Source: Hymenochaete sp. R1 (lineage: Eukaryota > Basidiomycota > Agaricomycetes > Hymenochaetales > Hymenochaetaceae). Taken from it: a DNA stretch of 21,781 nucleotides. How positions within the stretch are numbered: the stretch's first letter is position 1; every line of letters starts with the position of its first letter. Position numbers and translations under genes: made by a program. The notes beneath the pieces are model-generated. The model was not told the DNA's origin, did not search any database, and worked only from the letters and a program-made list of their open reading frames with translations. Location: positions 1 to 21,781 of the forward strand of contig JAFREE010000260.1 in the NCBI GenBank assembly GCA_019400425.1, in the 5' to 3' direction. Below are positions 18,199 to 21,781 of the stretch, one piece after another.

Positions 18199-18360
18199 GC
18201 TTTCAAAATTCCTCGCTTTAGACCTCAGGACGACGGATCGGTTTCTGCGTCAGAATCAGAACCTACCTCGAACAACGGCGCTGAAGACACGTTTGTCTCA
18301 GCCACTAACGAATCAGAAGAAGAAACTCGAAATCAGGAACCTCCCTCTGAACCCAGTAAC
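18199..18360 (+). other. Open gag-frame leader of E2 without an ATG
   Basis: The gag frame is open for 54 codons before the annotated ATG, from just after TAG 18196-18198. It reads as a Ser/Glu-rich, protein-like sequence (PRFRPQDDGSVSASESEP). ATT at 18208-18210, in the context aaaATTCCT, sits where a start codon would be expected, so the original start may have been lost. Alternatives: initiation at a non-AUG codon, or an acceptor at TTTGTTTAG (18190-18198) that would splice an upstream exon on. Confidence 0.4.
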
Positions 18361-19482
18361 ATGACGAATCCAGGCACCTCTCAACCACATAACCCTGACC
18401 ATCCGATGTCAGACGAACAACGAAACGAGGCGCACTGGCAGGAGAACGAGCAGAAACTCAGCCAGATTATGGCAGCGATTCAGGCCTTGGGTGCAACAGC
18501 ATCAGCAGGGTCCAATCCTACCTCGACACCACAAGTACCTACCTATGACAGTAACCAAGCATGTGACAACATCAAGTTTAATAAACCCCAGATCTTCAAC
18601 AGCGACCCTTGGCATGCGGCTAACTTCCTATCCGAATGCGACCTCTACCTTAGCGGAGGGAACTACAGCGAGCAGGACAAGGTTATTTTTGCGCTTACCT
18701 ACATGCAACAAGGTACAGCAAATGCCTTTAGACTGCACTTCCAGAGCAAGGCCAGCAAGCAGGGTTACGGGACGTACGAGGAGTTCAAGGCGTTATTCAG
18801 GAAGGCCTTCCTCACATCGGATCAGAAGGGCGAAGCAATGGCCAAGATTAATCGTCTCCAGCAAACGGGTTTGGCTGACGCATACATCAATGACTTTAAG
18901 ATGTTGGTCGAACAAGCTGCGTTACAGGACAATATGGCCATTGTCCAGTACTTCCTCAAGGGCCTCAACAAGAACCTGACGAAGACGATCTTCAGCACGA
19001 CGGAGGCCCCACAGGACATCGAGGGATGGTACGAGCTTGCATCAAAGATGGATAACCGCTGGCGTTACATGACGGCACTTCTGGGACAGAACTCACATGG
19101 CACATACACTTCCAAGAATTACCAACACTATGAGCGAGAACTGCCACTGGGTGAACCCATGGACCTCAGTCAGGTCAAAATTGCGAAACTCACACCAGCT
19201 GAGCGTCTCAGGTGCATACACGAAGGACGTTGCTTCTACTGTAGGGAGTTGGGTCACATGACGGACAAGTGCCCTGCAAAGAACAGGAAAGGTGCCATGA
19301 CAACCACTCGGGTCGCTGCAATCAAGGAGGAAAAGAAACCAGAGACGGCTAAACCTCCTACAGCAAAGGCACCAATTACTGTTTCTGCGCGTGTGGCGGC
19401 TATTCGTGCGGCGATGGAGGGGGCGGCAGATGAAGATATGGATACTGTACTCGAAGAGCTCGTGCATCAGGGTTTTGCCTAA
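18361..19482 (+). CDS. gag: E2 gag, capsid/nucleocapsid protein (373 aa)
   Basis: Intact in this copy. Residues about 70-240 carry the retrotransposon gag domain ([42 protein letters not shown]), which assembles the particle. A CCHC zinc knuckle ([14 protein letters not shown]) at about residues 291-304 would bind the element RNA. The C-terminus is acidic ([16 protein letters not shown]) and ends GFA at TAA 19480-19482, directly after the slippery heptamer. The ATG at 18361 is the first in frame, but the frame is open for 54 codons upstream, so the true N-terminus may be longer. Corresponds to the broken gag of E1 along most of its length, including the knuckle and the terminal FA-stop. Confidence 0.9.
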   Translation: MTNPGTSQPHNPDHPMSDEQRNEAHWQENEQKLSQIMAAIQALGATASAGSNPTSTPQVPTYDSNQACDNIKFNKPQIFNSDPWHAANFLSECDLYLSGGNYSEQDKVIFALTYMQQGTANAFRLHFQSKASKQGYGTYEEFKALFRKAFLTSDQKGEAMAKINRLQQTGLADAYINDFKMLVEQAALQDNMAIVQYFLKGLNKNLTKTIFSTTEAPQDIEGWYELASKMDNRWRYMTALLGQNSHGTYTSKNYQHYERELPLGEPMDLSQVKIAKLTPAERLRCIHEGRCFYCRELGHMTDKCPAKNRKGAMTTTRVAAIKEEKKPETAKPPTAKAPITVSARVAAIRAAMEGAADEDMDTVLEELVHQGFA

Positions 19483-19510
19483 GGCGGCCCAGACCAACAC
19501 TGGCTCCGCC
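19470..19510 (+). promoter_or_regulatory. Predicted -1 ribosomal frameshift signal, gag to pol (E2)
   Basis: GGGTTTT at 19470-19476 reads G GGT TTT in the gag frame, a canonical X XXY YYZ slippery site. It is followed by the 6-nt spacer GCCTAA, holding the gag stop, then a stem: GGCGG (19483-19487) with CCGCC (19506-19510) and an inner CCAG/CTGG (19489-19492 with 19500-19503) around a 7-nt loop. The pol frame is open across this point. Same spacing as in E1. Confidence 0.78.
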
Positions 19511-21781
19511 CATTAATGTTTCGTCTGTAATAACTACATGCTCATCAAATAAAATGCATATACCTGTTACAGTTTGCATTCGAAACAGAAATGTTGGCAC
19601 CCACGCGCTTGTAGACTCAGGAGCGGAAGGATCATTCATAAGCAGAGACTTTGTCAGAAACAATTGGATTCACACTTTTCCCCTAAAAAGGAGAATTGTG
19701 GCCAGAAATGCGGACAATACGTACAATAAACATGGCATCATCGATCGAGGCATTACTCTAGACTTAACCATCGGGGATCAGCGATATCAGGAACAGTTCA
19801 TGGTTAGCAACACTGGTGATACCCCACTAATCCTGGGGTTACCATGGCTTGCTAAACATAACCCTTCGATCGATTGGAAAACACGCGATATCACGTTACC
19901 GGATGTAGAACTTAGCAATGAGGAACAAGGAGTACATCACTACCTGAAGGAGGTTCACATTGCGAAATCTACCACCAACTCGGCAATGGAATTTGCACGG
20001 CAACATACGGCACACCAGACAGACAACAGGGATCTGAAGGAAAGGATTCCTGCGAAATTTCACAAATTTCTAGACGTCTTTGACAAAAAGAAAGCGGAAC
20101 AATTCCCACCGGCACGGCCATACGATCATGCGATTAACTTCAAACCAGGGTTCATTCCCAGACGAGGAAAGGTTTATCCAATACCACTTACTCAGCGGAA
20201 CTCCCTGGACGAATTTATCAAAGAAAATCTTAAGAAGGGCTATATCCGACCATTGCAATCTCCACAGGCATCTCCTTTCTTCTTTGTCAAGAAAAAGGAT
20301 GGCTTGCTTCGACCCTGTCAGGATTATCGAAACCTTAACACTGGAACTGTCAAAAATGCGTACCCTTTACCTCTTATCTCTGATATCCTGGACAAGTTGC
20401 AAGGAATGCAGTATTTTACTAAGCTGGATCTGCGTTCTGGATACAACAACATCCGGATTAAGGACAGTGATCAATGAAAAGGGGCATTCATTACTCCGAA
20501 AGGGTTATACGAACCAACGGTCATGTTCTTCGGACTCTGTAATTCTCCGGCTACCTTTCAGGTGTTCATGGATGACATCTTCCATATTGAAATCATTGGT
20601 GACATCATCATTGTCTACATGGACGATATCCTAATCTTTGGCAAAACACGTGAAGAACTCGAACAGCGAACACGACAGGTCCTGCGCGTCTTACAGAAGC
20701 ATGATCTGTACTGTAAACCAGAGAAATGCGTCTTTGGGGTTCAAGAACTCGAATACCTCGGACTCATTATCAAACCAGATCAGCTTCTTATGGACCCTGT
20801 CAAGCTCGAAGGTGTAGAACAATGGCCGACTCCAACGAAAACCAAGGAGGTGGAACAATTCCTTGGGTTTGCGAACTTCTATCGGAAATTCATCGATCAT
20901 TATGCGGATATAGCACGTCCCCTGGACAAACTGAAAGGAAAAGCACCATGGAACTGGACAGATGAGCATCAGACGGCCTTTGACACGTTAAAGCGGAAGT
21001 TCCTACAGCAACCCGTTCTCCTTATGCCAGATAAGCACGCCAAATTCTACCTTGAAACAGATGCTTCTAGTCGGGCGACAGGAGCTGTTCTTAGACAACG
21101 CGACACTAACGGTGATCTGAAGCCTTGTGGATTCATTTCCAAGGCATTAGGACCCGCTGAACGGAATTACGACATCTACGATAAGGAACTTCTTGCGATC
21201 ATTCGGGCATTAGAAGAATGGCGTCATTATCTGCTGGGATCACCTCATGTTGTCCAGGTTTGGTGCGATCACAAGAACCTTACGTACTTCAAGGCACCAC
21301 AGAAGCTTTCGCCACGGCAAGCACGTTGGCAGCTTACGTTATCACAGTACGAATTGGAAATCACACACAAACCTGGCAAGACGCTCATTCAGGCTGATGC
21401 TCTGTCACGACGTCCAGACTACATGGAAGGGCTTGAAGAAGAGGAACCAACTACGTTATTACCAGGCGAGTTGTTCATTGGTGCGACTAAAGTGGAGGTT
21501 GAGGATGCGGAGTTGGTGACGAAGGTTAGGGAAGCAGGGAAGGACGATCCCTTGGTCCAACAAGCCATCGAAGCCATCACTCAGTCAGGCGTCCTACCTC
21601 TCAAATCAGCAATTTCAGACTGGCATGTACAAGATGGTCTTGTTTGGTACAAGGACAGGCTCTACGTTCCGGATGACCAAGACCTGTGGAGGGAAATCAT
21701 TGCACGATACCACGAATTACCGGTCATGGGACATCCGGGGATATACAAAACCCAGGAAATGGTGCGACGCGACTATTGGTG
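19473..21781 (+). pseudogene. pol: E2 pol: protease, RT, RNase H, start of integrase; one nonsense codon
   Basis: The -1 frame is open from the frameshift site to the window end except for TGA at 20475-20477. Counting from ATG 19554, protease DSG is at 21-23 and [10 protein letters not shown] near 98. RT motif YMDD is at 355-358 (20616-20627), RNase H starts with ETDAS (its Asp codon at 21060), and the integrase zinc-binding region has HELPVMGH and YWW at the edge. The stop falls where gypsy RTs usually have Trp in a D-x-W-K-x-A-F-type motif (here DQ-stop-KGAF), so TGG to TGA is likely. If this is the true genomic sequence, the copy cannot make RT. The region between the gag stop and ATG 19554 matches the start of E1 pol, supporting entry by frameshift rather than at that ATG. 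Confidence 0.9.

Larger units (their letters stand above)
17708..21781 (+). mobile_element. Ty3/gypsy retrotransposon E2 (3' part outside window)
   Basis: Contains 5' LTR, primer-binding site, leader, gag, frameshift signal and pol through RNase H to the integrase zinc finger, where the window ends. Its gag and pol are related to those of E1 (shared protease, RT and frameshift organisation), but LTRs and much of the protein sequence differ, so it is a separate family of the same clade. It sits in exon 3 of gene Y in the same orientation. Whether it has a chromodomain or extra 3' ORFs cannot be seen. The 5 bp before it are GGTGT, so the far LTR should be followed by GGTGT and the rest of gene Y. 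Confidence 0.95.

Noticed and set aside
1..21781. CRISPR arrays, bacterial operons or integrons
   Set aside because: No regularly spaced repeats. Introns and LTR elements point to a fungal genome.

Overview
The window looks like a repeat-rich chromosome segment of a filamentous fungus, most likely a basidiomycete (Agaricomycotina). The basis is short GT-AG introns of about 49 to 94 bp, two Ty3/gypsy chromovirus-type LTR retrotransposons, and lineage-specific genes with coiled-coil-like and acidic regions that I do not recognise. The organism call is inference from architecture; no marker gene is present.

Layout: (1) 1-6317, the internal part and 3' LTR of retrotransposon E1, whose 5' LTR lies left of the window. 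It has gag (two in-frame stops), an intact pol of about 1140 codons (protease, RT, RNase H, integrase, C-terminal chromodomain), and then an unusual extra module of about 1.2 kb between pol and the polypurine tract: a small membrane-anchor ORF, a hidden ORF broken by two stops, and a helical, acidic-tailed ORF, overlapping in three frames. (2) 6669-7740, a decayed two-exon gene with three in-frame stops. (3) 7990-8375, a solo LTR with a perfect 5-bp target duplication. (4) 9240-11485, minus-strand relics of one or two decayed intron-containing genes in AT-rich DNA. (5) 11486-14494, about 3 kb with no gene I can support. (6) 14495-15533, gene X (two exons, one internal stop), followed 10 nt later by a second solo LTR of the same family (15544-15936). 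(7) 16345-17707, gene Y (three exons), cut in its third exon by retrotransposon E2. (8) 17708-21781, E2: 5' LTR, primer site, intact gag, and pol with one nonsense codon in RT, running off the right edge.

How the parts work together: in both retrotransposons gag and pol are in different frames, joined by a -1 shift signal at the gag stop. Each has a slippery heptamer (GGATTTT in E1, GGGTTTT in E2), then exactly 6 nt, then a stem whose sequence differs but whose pairing is kept. E2's primer-binding site is an exact complement of 11 nt in its own LTR, located where transcription should start (35 nt after the TATA box). This is the Tf1-type self-priming arrangement. The same TATA-to-AG spacing is found in the two solo LTRs and, within 1 nt, in E1's LTR.

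Most nonsense codons in the window can be explained by single C-to-T or G-to-A changes. This fits cytosine deamination in methylated repeats, but it was not tested statistically. The most novel-looking feature is the extra three-ORF module downstream of pol in E1.
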